From contig CM055612.1 of assembly GCA_029379385.1 (NCBI GenBank), positions 14,880,001-14,944,000 on the forward strand: DNA of 64,000 bases. The letters run 5' to 3'. This DNA comes from Quillaja saponaria (taxonomy: Eukaryota > Streptophyta > Magnoliopsida > Fabales > Quillajaceae). The notes beneath the pieces were generated by a model. That model did not search any database. It had not been told where the DNA came from and worked only from the letters and a program-made list of their open reading frames with translations. The translations under genes and the position numbers were made by a program. Of the stretch, positions 12,179 to 23,984 are shown in pieces. Every line of letters begins with the position of its first letter. Position 1 is the stretch's first letter.

Positions 12179-12183
12179 ACTTT

Positions 12184-12959
12184 GATGCTCTGATGCTTTA
12201 AGAACTTCACTTGTGTATCTTTTTATCACTTGAAATGCTTCATCTTTCTTGTGCTTTTTCCTTTCTCTCCTTCTTTTTCTTTTCTTTCTTTATTTTTTCA
12301 TTTGTTTTCTATAGAATATAACATCCAAATTAAATACTAAAAAGAAGCTTGAAAATCCATGCTCATATTTCTCCATACTTTTCCGTTTTAACACTTCAAC
12401 AGTACTCACTAAACAAGTATGTAATTACTCCACTAAACCTAAGGTATGGTAGAGGATACAATCATTAAGGTTGAGGCTCATATACTAGGTTAACCAACAA
12501 AAGGAACAATTCAGCTCAAAAGGGCTCACTATTGGTAAAAATTTGTTGGGTTCGATGTTTAGGTTTAAAGTGTGTATTCCCTATTGCCTCCCTCATTTTC
12601 ATGCAGCCATATGAATCAATGCAGTCTCAACAAGATTTAAAGCAAGTTCTAGAGTTACATAATCACATACGTATTTTCATAAACCCTTTGAAAGAAGTTA
12701 TAAACACACATTCTAATGAAAAGAAAAGCCTAAATCCTCCCCTCACACTTAATTCTTACATCGTTCCAATGTAAGACTAATATGCAAATAGGAGTAATGA
12801 AAAACAATAACATAAATAAAATTAAAAAGAAAGGGAAAGAGATGCAAATTTGATGTTTTGGCAAGTTTGCCATCCTTGGATTGCCTTCCAAGCTGCGCAT
12901 TTGTTAACGTCGTTAGCCCAACTCAAAACTCCCTTAATCAGCTTATGCTGGATCATCCA
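12184..12959 (-). mobile_element. Athila-like element, non-coding 3' internal region
   Basis: Shares motifs with 45061-45765, which lies just downstream of an Athila-like integrase: a 'gctcaaaa..ggctcact' block, a 'ctcaacaagat..aagcaagttc' block, and a 'gcctcccaa'-like motif near 12880. This region normally follows pol. Here it directly abuts protease, so RT, RNase H and integrase are deleted. The 80-codon frame at 12532-12774 lies here and resembles nothing known. Confidence 0.6.
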
Positions 12960-13495
12960 ACTCCATCTCCTGTACTGAGGAATTAATTGTATCAATTGAA
13001 AAAAATAGAATGCACATCACTAGGTTACCTCATGACTTCAAAGATGTTGAAGTGAACAATTTCTCCATCAAACTCCATGGTGAGTATGCCTTCACGAACA
13101 TCAATCTTAGTGTTAGAAGTGTTCAAAAATGGAATTCCTAACAAAAGAGGCATTGCATTTGGAGAATTATCATCTCCATATCCAAAATATAAAAATTAGC
13201 AAGAAATATCAACTCATTGACTTGAACAAGAACATCTTCTAAGACTCTCTTAGGATAAACCATAAAATGGTCAGCAAGTTAAATAATCATTCCAGTTTTA
13301 TTTAAAGGATCAAGATTTAAAGATGTATAAATAAATTGTGGCATGACATTAATTGATGCTCCTAAATCTATTATAGCTTTTTCAAATCTAGTGGTTCCTA
13401 TTGTGCATGGGATAATAAACGTACCTGGATCCTTGCATTTTGGAGAAGTTTTCATTGGATAATTGTTGAAATATTCTCCCCTACACTTACCTTTT
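12960..13495 (-). pseudogene. Athila-like Ty3/gypsy aspartic protease region
   Basis: Retroelement proteases mature the Gag-Pol polyprotein. The minus-strand translation gives KAIIDLGASINVMP (about 13390-13350), the protease active-site block typical of Athila/Tat elements, followed by DVLVQVNELIFLANFYILDM and then frame breaks. Equivalent plus-strand sequence at 59160-59500 is better preserved. The open reading is interrupted by stops, so it is inactive. Confidence 0.85.
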
Positions 13496-13497
13496 CA

Positions 13498-14790
13498 TCA
13501 CCCTTCAACTTGGGCTTGGAAGTAGACAATTCTTTGAGAATTTTGGCATAGCGAGGGTACTTGCTTAATTGCATCCAAAAGTGGTATGTTGACCTTAAGT
13601 TTGCGAAACATTTCTAAGATCTTCTTATCTTTCTCCTTCTTCTTGGGTTTAGCAAACCTGCTAGGAATAGGAGGAAAAGGCTTATAAACTAGAATACTAG
13701 ATTGAGTGATTACCTTAGAAGATGGCACCACTTCCTTATTGGGTAGGGCTTCCTTCCCAACTTCCTCATTCGTTGCTACTATAGGTTTTACCATATGTTG
13801 TTCCTCTAGTTCTTTCCCACTCCAGAAAGTTATTGCACTTGCATTCACCATTGGGTTCACTACAGTTTAAGAAGGTTATTTTCTCGATGCTTGTGCCTTC
13901 AATTTTCCTAGGTGGTAGCTAGCTGGCCAATTTGATTATCCACATTTTGAATAATTGCCCTTGTCTCCTATTGAAATTGCTTAGAGTTAGTGGCCAGGGA
14001 CATAACAATATCCTCAAGAGACATACCTTGGTTTGGAGCAGCTTGTTGTCTAGCTTGGAATGGTGGTTGAACTTGATGAAATCCTGGTTGTTGATTAGGA
14101 GGTGCAGTGTGAATGGCTGGATTTCCATAGCTAAGGTTTGAATGATCTTTCCATCTTGGATTGTAGGTATTGGAGTAAGGATCATATTTACATTGTGGCT
14201 GTCCCAAAATTCCACCCATGGCATTGACTTGCTTCACAGGCTCCTCTTGAAATGTAGGGCACATGTTGGTTGCATGTCCCACAATTGAACAAATTCCACA
14301 AGCCTTGGCTTGTTGCAAGTTCCCTACAGTCATTTTGCGCACAAGAGAGGTTAGATTAGTAATTTGTTATTCCAAAGAAGATGTACTTACCGCATGAATT
14401 TTTTGTGATGGGGGCTCATACTGGGTGATAAATTATTGAGAATTGGTAGCCATGTTTGAAATTAAGTTCTTGGTAGACTCCGGTGACTTGTCCACCAATG
14501 CTCTTCCACTTGCCGCATTAATCATGCTCCTCTCCATTAGAAGGAGTCCTTCATAGAAGTATTGGACCAATACTTGATGATACGGGTAGCTTGCAGCTTC
14601 TTAAAATGCTTTAATACTCATACAATGATTCTTCATTGTATTGCCTAATTCCACAAATTTCCTTTCTAATGTTGGCAGTTCGTGAAGTCGGGAAATACTT
14701 TTCCAAAAATAACTTTTTCATTGTAGTCCATGTGGTTATGGATCCCAATGGTAAGTAGTATAGAACTAATTATTTGAACTTTTCATTTCT
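13498..14790 (-). pseudogene. Athila-like gag region
   Basis: Gag forms the virus-like particle. The minus frame 14342-13968 contains ACGICSIVGHATNMCPTFQE, a zinc-knuckle-like block. The frame 13860-13498 contains the gag C-terminal block KKILEMFRKLKVNIPLLDAI. Upstream, to about 14790, pieces of core gag appear in shifting frames. The plus-strand element at 57650-59100 shows the same blocks in the same order. No intact reading frame; N-terminal gag is missing. Confidence 0.85.
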
Positions 14791-15275
14791 AGTAAATGAA
14801 GATTTAGAAGTATAAATAACTAAGTAAAGTGGAAACTTAGCCCAAATGTTTAAATTACATACATATATATATATAATATATAATATATATTTTGTATCAT
14901 ACAAGTATAATTTATACGCAATTCAAATATATATATATCCTAATAAATAAATCATTTAATTAACTTATACAATCCTTTAACAATACACAACAGCAAAATT
15001 AAGGGAGTTGACATTTTAACCAAGTTTTTAAGTGTGGATCTATTAGGAGTTTACATTTCTGAGTCTTATAATATAACCCTATATTTAATGACTTCCTCAA
15101 AATTTAAACTTATATATCTATTAAGTATAATTGGTAGACATAAAAACAAATTCAATAGATTAATGCTATTGAAGAAGAAGAAGTCAATATTGACTTACCC
15201 AAAATAAAATTCGCAAGAGGATAGTTTATGAAGTTTTGTTGGCTACATAAGACAAATAAAAAGATGGTAAGGGAA
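14791..15275. other. Unassigned AT-rich sequence with AT microsatellite
   Basis: Contains an AT-rich tract near 14860-14900. The last five bases (gggaa, 15271-15275) are the left target duplication of the next element. No coding or RNA motif recognised. Confidence 0.5.
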
Positions 15276-16987
15276 TGTTATAACCCAATACTTTAACGTT
15301 CGTTTTAGAATGGTCATGCATAACTTGTGTTACTAGTGAATAAAATTACATATATATATTGCCATAAATATTCTAAGCCTTGACCTTTGACTTGAATCAT
15401 TTTTCTTATTTCTTTATTTCCCTTGTCTTGTACCTAGTGTGGCTAAAATTCATTCCCTTGCACTGCCTATATTTCTTTTGTCTTGAATTCCCCTGTTTTG
15501 GCAAAAATTCACCGCCTACTTCATCTCCTTTAGCTTGGAAAATTCTGGTTTTATTCTTGTTTCAAGTGGGCTTAAGGTTGATTCTAGAAAAAGTTTCTAA
15601 ATAAGAAAGATAGCTAACGTCCTAAAAATAATATTTGAACTTGGTTTTGTTGAAATTAGCTAGGGATGTAAGTTGAAAATCAAACATATCTCTAACAGGG
15701 TTGTGAAAATATCCAAAGAAAGGTTAACTTTAAACAACTACATGAAACTTAGTATTTATAGATTCTCATAATTAAAAGGTTACAACCTATAAAATTGACA
15801 AACTAAGTAACACTGGGAAAATTTAAATTGCAACTCCAGAACTTATGGTTGAGCCAATGATGCACGTGAATGCAAAAAGGAAGTGACGAGCTGATTTAGT
15901 AAATAGTGAGTGATTAAATGATACCTTTTGGTTGCTAGATTGCTATGTGTTTAATTGTTTATGTGTATTTTAAATAAATGTGCTTATGTAAAGGTAAATA
16001 AGAATGTGTTGTGTTTTAATTGAGCTATTTGATTGTGTTTCACTTGTGATTTGTTTGTGGTAGATGAGGGCTAGTAAAAAAAATTTCTTTCCAAAATGAT
16101 TTTTACTTATGAAAAAGAATCCGGGTGCACTTAGAATATTTTGAGATATTCTGATTTTGATAAGTGTTTTAAAAGTATTGAGTGCTCAGTCCTAGTAGGA
16201 AGGATTGTGTTTGAGGAATATATATTTGGTGTGTAGGGCTAAGTTACTCTATTGTCCCTTTGTATGCTTTGTGGGTTTGAGTGTTTTGATTTATTTGATT
16301 TGATTGAATAGTGTGTTATTTGAACTGTGTTTATTTAATTTTTATGTTTTCTATAATTGCGCACTTGTACCTATCATCTATTTAAAATTTATGATATATT
16401 GATATTAATTGACTATGTATTATATACCTGTTGGAGTGATGCTAGAACTCTTTGGGTATGCTTTTCCACTTACCGAGTCCGTGGTAGTCGCTACTTCTTG
16501 TTAATACTTTTTTAGTAATTGGATCTCAAAAGACATTAACCACCAATGCTGAGCTTGCCGAGTGTTTGGCAGCAATTCAAGATCACTTACTTGAAGTCAA
16601 AGAATGAAAGTTTGCAGTTACAGTAGGGGTCTTAGTTGTCGTATTTTGTCTTGTGTGGTAGTCTAGTTGTTATTATTTATATTATGTTTGGAGCGGAGCT
16701 CCCCTGTGTATACTATAGTTCATTGTGGTTTGGTTGTCTGTAACCAGTATTATATGTTTGTATTGTAGGCATGTTCTAGTATACAGGGAACCTCAGCTGA
16801 AATTTTTAGTAAATTGTTATACATTTCAGTAAATAAACAATTTGTATTTAACTTGTGTTTTCTAAATTTTACTTTTATTCTTTATTTTAGTCAAAAGTCA
16901 TATTTGTTTCGTTGTTTTAGAGTTAGGGTTATAGAGGTTTGGTTACCCAATCCTCCGGCTGGTCATGCCTCTGGGTGGGGTGTTACA
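15276..16987 (+). repeat. 5' LTR of the non-autonomous element
   Basis: Runs from tgttataacccaata to ggggtgttaca, 1712 bp. It is collinear with 17642-18507 plus 25706-26439 plus 28952-29029, with many substitutions, so the insertion is old. Short open frames inside both LTR copies (15380-15604 and 17833-18045) are the same LTR sequence and not genes. Confidence 0.9.
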
Positions 16988-16990
16988 AGT

Positions 16991-17002
16991 TGGTATCAAA
17001 GC
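16991..17002 (+). other. Primer binding site (tRNA-iMet type)
   Basis: tggtatcaaagc, three bases after the 5' LTR end. It matches the common plant primer site tggtatcagagc except at one base. Confidence 0.88.
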
Positions 17003-17628
17003 TAGGGTTTAGAGGTTCATGACTGCTAATACAGAACGGTGTTGCTTTGTATGTGTACATTACTCGAGGCTTATGTGGACTTAGTGACAAGTTCTAATTC
17101 ATCCTGAAACTTCAAGTTGTAATTCTCTAACATACTATTCTCATCTTTATACGATAAATGTGCAAAGGATTCATTTATGTGTGTTTTAGACATGATGAGA
17201 TGCAGTGGGTGTGTTGCAGGTCGTATGAAACAACAGAATAGTGGTTTCGACTAGGAGTTAATTAGTCCTTAGGTGTTTATGACAAGTCATTGAGGTCGTA
17301 AAAGATTACGGGACACTTAATTGAAATCTTAGTTCAACAACAGTAGCCTCAATATACATTCTTTAGATACGGAGAAATATATGACATTTTACTATACTTT
17401 CCGTAATAAACTTGAGTGTGTTTTGATATAGAAAGAAAAGTTAAGTTTGAGAGTTATAGAATCTTTTAAATGTTGAATTAAATTAGAATATGATATGATT
17501 CTAAGTATGGATTAGGGTTTAGGTGTTTAATTATCAAAGTGACACAGTGAAAGTGTGGTGGGAAGCCGGAGTTGCAGTGGAATTGTTCATTTGTATTCTT
17601 TGTGTTGAAATTTGGGACGAATTTCTTT
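17003..17628 (+). other. Non-coding internal region of the non-autonomous element
   Basis: No open frame with gag, protease, RT or integrase motifs on either strand. The end (aaatttgggacgaatttc) resembles the region just upstream of the purine tract in chromovirus-type elements, suggesting descent from one by deletion. Confidence 0.75.
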
Positions 17629-17640
17629 TAAGGGGGGAGA
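17629..17640 (+). other. Polypurine tract
   Basis: Purine-rich aaggggggaga directly before the 3' LTR start at 17642; priming site for plus-strand DNA. Confidence 0.85.
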
Positions 17641-17641
17641 T

Positions 17642-18507
17642 TGTTATAACCCAATAGTTTAACGTTCATTTTATAATGTTTGTACAAAACTTGTGTGACT
17701 AGGTAAATAAAATTATACGCAAAATAGAATTTAAAATATATAAATGTATATATATATATTTATGTGTGTGTGTGTGCGCGTGTGTCAATAGGAAATTTTT
17801 TTTTTTCCCACATCATTGATTAATTTAAAAACTTGAATCATTTTTCTTATTTCTTTATTTCCCTTGTCTTGTACCTAGTGTGGTTGAAATTCATTCCATT
17901 CCACCTCCTATATTTCTTTTGTCTTGTATTCCCTTGTTTTGGCAAGAATTCACCGCCTACTCCATCTCCTTTAGCTTGGAAAATTCTGGTTTTATTCTTG
18001 TTTCAAGTGGGCTCAAGGTTGATTCTGGAAAAAGTTTCTAAATAAGAAAGATAGCTAATGTCCTAGAAATAATGTTTGAATTTGGTTTTTTTGAAATTGG
18101 TTAGGTACTAACTTGAAAATAAAACATATCTACAAGAGGGTTGTGAAAATACCTAAAGAAAGGTTAACTTTAAATAACTACATGAAACTTAGTATCTATA
18201 GATTCTCGTAGTTAAAATGTTATGACCTATAAAATTGACCAACTAAGTAACGCTAGAAAAATTTAAATTGCAGCTCTGAAACTTGCTGTTGAGCCAATGA
18301 CATGTGTGACCACAAAAAGGAAATGATGAGTGGGATTAGTAAACAGTGAGTGGTTAACAAATATCCTTTTTTTGCTAGATTATTATGTGTTTAATTGTTT
18401 ATGTGTATTTAAATAAATGTGTTTATGCAAAGGTGAATAAGAATGTGTAGTGTTTTAATTGAACTATTAAATTGTGTTTAACTTATGATTTGTTTGTGGT
18501 TGATAAG
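17642..18507 (+). repeat. 3' LTR, part 1
   Basis: Starts tgttataacccaata like the 5' LTR and is collinear with it until 18507, where another LTR begins. Contains a TG/CG microsatellite at about 17762-17785 that the 5' LTR lacks. Confidence 0.88.
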
Positions 18508-20610
18508 TGTTGTAACCCGATATTAAAAATGTGAAATAGAATAAATTGGAGTAATATTAGGAGTATTTGATGCAATAATGTTAAGTTTGAGGTAGCGTGA
18601 AATTTTATTCATAAGGATAATTAAATATTGAGGTATGCATTGAGAAGTGGTGGTAAATAGCATAAATATAAAAAGGAATTAAACCAATAAATACTATGAA
18701 TTTAAGTAAATATTTAGTACATATATGAATGAACAAATGTATAATAAGAATAAATATAAACCACAAATTTTAACCAACTGTTATAACTCAATACCATAAA
18801 AATTGAATTTTAGATATAATGTATAACTTGTAGTTGTGAAAAATAACTAAATACATAAGCAAAGTAAATTAATAAATAATGCAATTAAACATGTGTATAT
18901 ATATGTATATAATTAGAGGAGGAATTTCCACCACTAATTTCTTTGACTTGACTTACTTTTGGGATTTTTGTCTTTTCCTTATTTCATTTCTCCCCCTCCC
19001 CCCCTCTCTTACTCACTTGGCTGACCTCCCCTAATTCAATTTTTTTCCTTTCACCAACTTGTTCTTGTTCTAGAATTTTCTGCTTATATTTTGCTGCGGC
19101 TGAGGAGGAAGCAAGAGCAACTCTTTTTTTTTTTCTTTCCTCCTTGCCGTGTAGAGCTCCTCTCCTTCTTTGGGTTGAAGGAAATTTCCTTTGTCTTGCC
19201 GTGAACCTTTTATGGAATTAAAGTAGTTTAACTTAGTTAAGTTCAATGAGTTTTTGTTGTAATTGTTATCCTTGTTATCTTATTTAAAAGTTTAAATATA
19301 GGGAGGTTAGAGAGATGAATTAAGAGTTGGAATGGTTGATAAAGAGGTGATGTTAGAGGAGGAAGTTTTGAAATTTAGAACATGTTCATACTAGAAGGTT
19401 AGTTCTTGGTAGTTAGTTGTTATGAGAATTTAAATAAAAAGTTCCTAAACAAGACAGTGGTTGAATATGTTATGAGTTAAGGAGTTAATGAAAGTGAGTA
19501 ATAGGTATGAACAAAGGGGGGTTAGTTGTGAGTAGAGTGTTGGAAAATGATAGTAAAGGAGTTCTTGAAGGGGTATAGGGCTAGATTTCGTGGGTTAGAG
19601 AAATCTTATATTTCTGGTGCTTCTGGTGCTTTTGGTGCTGATTTAAATTAAGAGATCGAAACAGAAAGTATAGCTTAGGGTCTTGGGATGTTTTCTACAA
19701 AATTTTGTAACCTGGTTCTAAGTATATGTATTGGTAGAGTTGTTGGACTGCAGCTAGGTCATGTAGGATTTTTAGTAACCTTAGTCAATTTGGAAAATTT
19801 TGTTAGGGGTTTTCAATGGAATTAGCTTAGGAACTCTGAATGAAAGTTGTTCATAACATCTTGAAACACTATACTAGAGAGTTTCGTAATTTAATTCCCA
19901 AATATGAGAATTCTATAATCATCACAATCAAAGGTTGGCAACTAGAAATTTTATGAGTGTTCTATTTTTGTTTATGTGAAGAATCGAGTGAGTTCAGGGT
20001 TGATTTTAGGAAAATTTTCTAAATAAGAAAGCTATCTAACTACCTGAAGTTAATGTTTTAACATGGTTTTATTAGATTTGATTAAGTATTTACGTGAAAA
20101 TAAAAATATATCCAAGGAGGTTGTGAAATGCCTAAAAGGAGTAAATTTTAAATAATTAGCTGTACTAATATACACATCCAAATAATACATATGATATCTA
20201 TCTAGAAAGATACACTTGTCTATTAATAAATCCAACAAATGGAATTGGCTTTCCTTTTTCCTAGAGAAAGTTATATTCAATTAACTAAGGCAAGGTCAGA
20301 GTTGCTAAAATCCTGCGTTTTACAGAATTTGATACAAGTTCAAAGAATAAAATGTATTGATATATAAATCTAAAAATTACAAATGATTTATCATTATAAA
20401 GCTATATGTGTCTAGTATTTAATAAATTTTACGAAACTGGATTTAAATTTTTCTAGAGGAAGATATGACTGTTAGAGTGAACACAAGTCCAAACCCCAAG
20501 TTTGGACAGTTTCAATATGTTTTCTATCTTTTCTAATTGCTTCCTTCTACCATATCCATTGTCTAGACATCTAAAATGTCTCTTCATTATCAACCTTACC
20601 ACATAAAGTA

Positions 20611-21133
20611 CAACTTGAACCTGCCCAAAAGTCAATGACCAAAGAGCTCCTAGGAATCCATTAGCATCGTTCGATTATTCTCCTTAAATCAAAAAGAAGC
20701 ACAAGAGGATGACAATGTTATTCGAGGTAAGAGTACATTAAATGACACAATATGTTAATGTTAACCCCCTAAGGCATGCCGAGATAAATAAAGGGAATAC
20801 CCTGAGGATTACCAAGTTGAATAAAGTGAATACCCCTGAGGTTTACCAAGATAGATAAAGTGAATACCTTGAGATTTACCAAGATGGATAAATTGAATAT
20901 CTTGAAGTTTACCGAGATGGATAAAGTGAATACCCTGAGGTTTACCGAGATGGATAAAGTGAATACCCTGAGGTTTTCTGAGATGGATAAAGTGAATAGC
21001 CTGAGGTATGCCAAAGGAGATAAAAAAACAGAAGAAATTAATTAAATAAGAAAAAGATTGTTTAGGTTAATGCAAGATTGATTAGATTAGTGCTTGAATT
21101 TTGAGGACAAAATTCTTTAAAGGGGTGGAGTAT
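20611..21133 (+). mobile_element. Chromovirus-like LTR retrotransposon, 3' internal remnant
   Basis: Holds a 33-bp tandem repeat (20780-21014), then the sequence ttgaattttgaggacaaaat and a purine tract (aaaggggtggag, 21119-21130) immediately before an LTR. That arrangement is typical of the 3' end of plant chromoviruses, where the end of pol leads directly into the tract. No RT, integrase or chromodomain is left. 20611-20770 is unassigned. Confidence 0.72.
20769..21014. repeat. 33-bp tandem repeat, about seven units, coding in frame for 11 residues
   Basis: Units follow the pattern gaggtttaccgagatggata... with period 33. In the plus frame (from 20860) the better units read FTEMDKVNTLR; degraded units lie at both ends. 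Because the period is divisible by three and stop-free, both strands stay open, which produces misleading ORFs of 61 and 81 codons. It may be a degenerate low-complexity tail of the element's polyprotein, or simply a minisatellite. Confidence 0.88.
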
Positions 21134-21925
21134 TGTAACACCCCCAAAATTAATACCTAAATTAATTATAGGATAAGTAATTATCTTATATGTTAAATAG
21201 GATTAAAATTTAATTACATATTATTTCATGTATAGGAATAGTACATGTACGTATAAAATACATATAAAAATACGTATAAGATACGTTCTTATACGTATTA
21301 GTATAAGAATAGTATATATGTATACAAATATGCATATGATATGTATTAGTCTAGGAGTAGTGTATACATATAAAATAAGTATAAATACATGAATATATAC
21401 ATATACATACATGTATATATGTATATAAAAATGGACACGTGTAGGCGTTGGAACAAAGATGGAAAAATGCTACATGGTGGTATTGAAAGAAGAAGAGAAA
21501 ATAATAAAGTATAGGTTTCTTGTTAGAAAAGGAAATGTGATGGATTAGGTGTAACAACCATGTTGCAAGAAGATAAAATGATAAAATATAGGTTACTTGG
21601 TAGAAAAAGGAAATGTGATGCATTAGGTGTAAGAAGGAGATTAAGTGTGGCAATTTATAATTAATGAAGGGGCTTAGTTGTAAGAAGGAGGAGAAAGGTG
21701 AAAAAGTTGTAATAATTAGGGGGACATGTGGAAGAAAGTTAGGACATAAGGTGGCAAGTAATAATTGAAGAATCTAAACTAGGGAATATAGGAAGACAAG
21801 TGTTAGGAAGATAATGCACATGTTAATTTAAAGAATGACAAGTAGGGTGGTTGTAATTTTAGAGAAACAAAATGGTAAAATAGGAAATGAAACTTTTTCC
21901 TAAATCCTAAATCTTGGCCATGCAC

Positions 21926-21933
21926 TATAAATA
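21926..21933 (+). promoter_or_regulatory. LTR TATA box
   Basis: tataaata within the chromovirus LTR, in a GC-richer context with a purine-rich stretch downstream. It is the likely core promoter of the element; transcription would start about 30 bases further on. Confidence 0.65.
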
Positions 21934-22083
21934 GGAGGGGGAGGTAATGACCGAAAAAAGGCATAGGAAAGGAAAAGTAAAGTGAGAGAAAGTAAGAAAA
22001 AGTGAGAAAGTAGAGAAAGTGTGAGAAAAAGTAAGAAAACAAAGAAAGGCAAACCGTGAGCTAGGAAGAAGGAGGCGTAGGAG

Positions 22084-22112
22084 AAAAAGAAAGAAAGAAA
22101 GAAAGAAAGAAA
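22084..22112. repeat. GAAA microsatellite
   Basis: About six consecutive gaaa units in the LTR downstream of the TATA box. Confidence 0.9.
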
Positions 22113-23480
22113 ATAAGGCTAAGGGTATTAGGCAAGTATTCATGCATTCCTTTGTTTTATTTTATCCTTGCTTTGAAAGCTACTTCCTTGTTACTCTTAT
22201 ATTCTTCAAGCTATTCTTATATCCTCCATGCATATGAAATGGAAAATGAATCCCTTTTAGGAAACTTAAAGGAAATGAGGAAAAAGGCTAATTTGCATTG
22301 CATATTCCATATTTCTAAAACTGCCATCAAGAATCCTTCGTTGTCATGTATGAATGCTTGTTGAGGTTTGACTCACTTTCCTTCATCTTGATGTGCAGAT
22401 TAATTAGTACCATGGATGTGTTTTTTTTTCCTTGGAGAAAGGCATGGTCTATGTAATGAGAAAAGATGGCAAGTAGATCTTATTTGGAAAACATAGAAGT
22501 ATTTGTGTTGAAATATGATTATGTAGTATGGGGTTGCTTTTGTATAAAGTTGTATAAGTAAATAGGTGTAATATTGACTTTGTAACCTTTGTGTTCAATT
22601 CAGGTAGGCAATTTCCTAAGAGAAAGAAAGAGTCAATTATAGAATATAAGATAGGAAGAATTGGTTAAGTGGTATAGTACTAATCGGCCGTAAAAGTCTA
22701 GAATTGGATAAAGAAAGATCATTAGTAGACTTAATAGGTAGTCAGATATGAATTCATAATAAGTAAGTAATGGAAAGAAGGTAAAAGGAAGTGATTTGGT
22801 CGATTAAGTGTCTAACTGATTTTAGTTAAGTTGACTAGTTAAGAATTAAATCAAGTTAGAAGAATAAATGGTAATTTAATTGGTAATCTAATTGAAGAAG
22901 CTAAGTCTTGATGGTGTCATATTAATGAAGGAAATTAATTAAAGTATTTCTTGTAATAAGTAGTATTAAGGAGACTAATTAAAGGAAAGCTTATGTAACA
23001 TGTCTTTTTGTAACAATAAAGAATAAAATATCACTTAAATAAAAGAAGTTGGATTCGGCCAAGGAAGAAGATGGAATGAACTTGGTAAATTGTTTAATGA
23101 AAGTTGATGGAGAAATGGTCTAGGGCGGTTCAAGAATTAAAAGTATAGAAGGAAGGTTTTGGTTCCTTGGATAATTAAGGAGTAATTCCAAATTAATTTA
23201 AGTATTGAAACAAATGGTAGGATGTCTTTTAGGATGCATTGTGTATGCATTGTGTAAAGAGGACCAATTGGCCAACTAGTAATTTGGGTAAAGTGAAAGG
23301 AAGAAGAAAGTCCAAGGAAAATTATACAAGTATCACCATAGGAAGAAAATAAAGATGCTAGAAAATACACGTAATAAAAGTATTACTAATTAAATTGGCT
23401 TAAGAATCTAATTACCGCTTAGATTAGCTTAAGAGTTCATTAATAGATTAAGTGAAGGATTAAGGAAAGAGGGTGTTACA

Positions 23481-23509
23481 TCACGTGTCTACCATTTCAC
23501 CACCAAGGC
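23481..23509 (-). pseudogene. trnL-CAA: Plastid trnL-CAA, 5' end only
   Basis: Reverse complement starts gccttggtggtgaaatgg, the acceptor and D-arm of plastid tRNA-Leu(CAA), and stops after 29 bases at the LTR boundary. Not functional. Confidence 0.9.
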
Positions 23510-23984
23510 ATCTTGAAAGTGAATCGTATTCCATGATTCAATTTAAATTATCCGGAGGATACCTTATATATAATATTTTATATCAAAAAGATGGACAGTT
23601 AAACCTATTTCTCGATTCAATAGAAGCCCAAAGAAGTGAATAGGGTCCTAAATAATGAGAGAATGTAAAAGTGAGTCTGATTACTTCTATTCCTAATCCT
23701 AAATGGAATGTAATGACGTAGGGATCCATATGTAAAAATAGTATCTATTTCTATTTAGATACACTCAAATAACCCCTTCTCATAATGAGAATGTATATAA
23801 CCCTATTCCAGTCTGGTACAGTATGGAATGAACTTATAATCATGGAATAGACTCAATCATCAGATTATAAGTTCATAACCCTAGCGCATTCCCATTTTGG
23901 GTGGAATAGAGTAATTCTTTGATACCAGTTAGTAAGAGGGATCTTGAACTAAGAAATAGATTCTAGAAGCTAAAAAAGGGTATA

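Larger units (their letters stand above)
21134..23480 (+). repeat. 3' LTR of the chromovirus-like element
   Basis: Begins tgtaacacccccaaaat after the purine tract and ends gagggtgttaca. 2347 bp. Contains imperfect palindromic ATACGTAT-type motifs (21240-21430), a TATA box at 21926-21933 and a GAAA microsatellite at 22084-22112. The 5' LTR and nearly all internal sequence are absent. It ends inside plastid trnL-CAA sequence, so it inserted into the chloroplast-derived segment. Confidence 0.85.

Noticed and set aside
15380..18045. Two similar 70-75-codon frames (15380-15604, 17833-18045) that look like a conserved small gene
   Set aside because: They are the same position of the two LTRs of one element; similarity reflects LTR duplication.
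20769..21045. Open frames of 81 (minus) and 61 (plus) codons
   Set aside because: Both arise from the 33-bp tandem repeat; not independent genes.
4329..23480. One single long chloroplast insertion linking both NUPTs
   Set aside because: The two segments are in opposite relative orientation to the plastid map and each is separately enclosed in LTR sequence.
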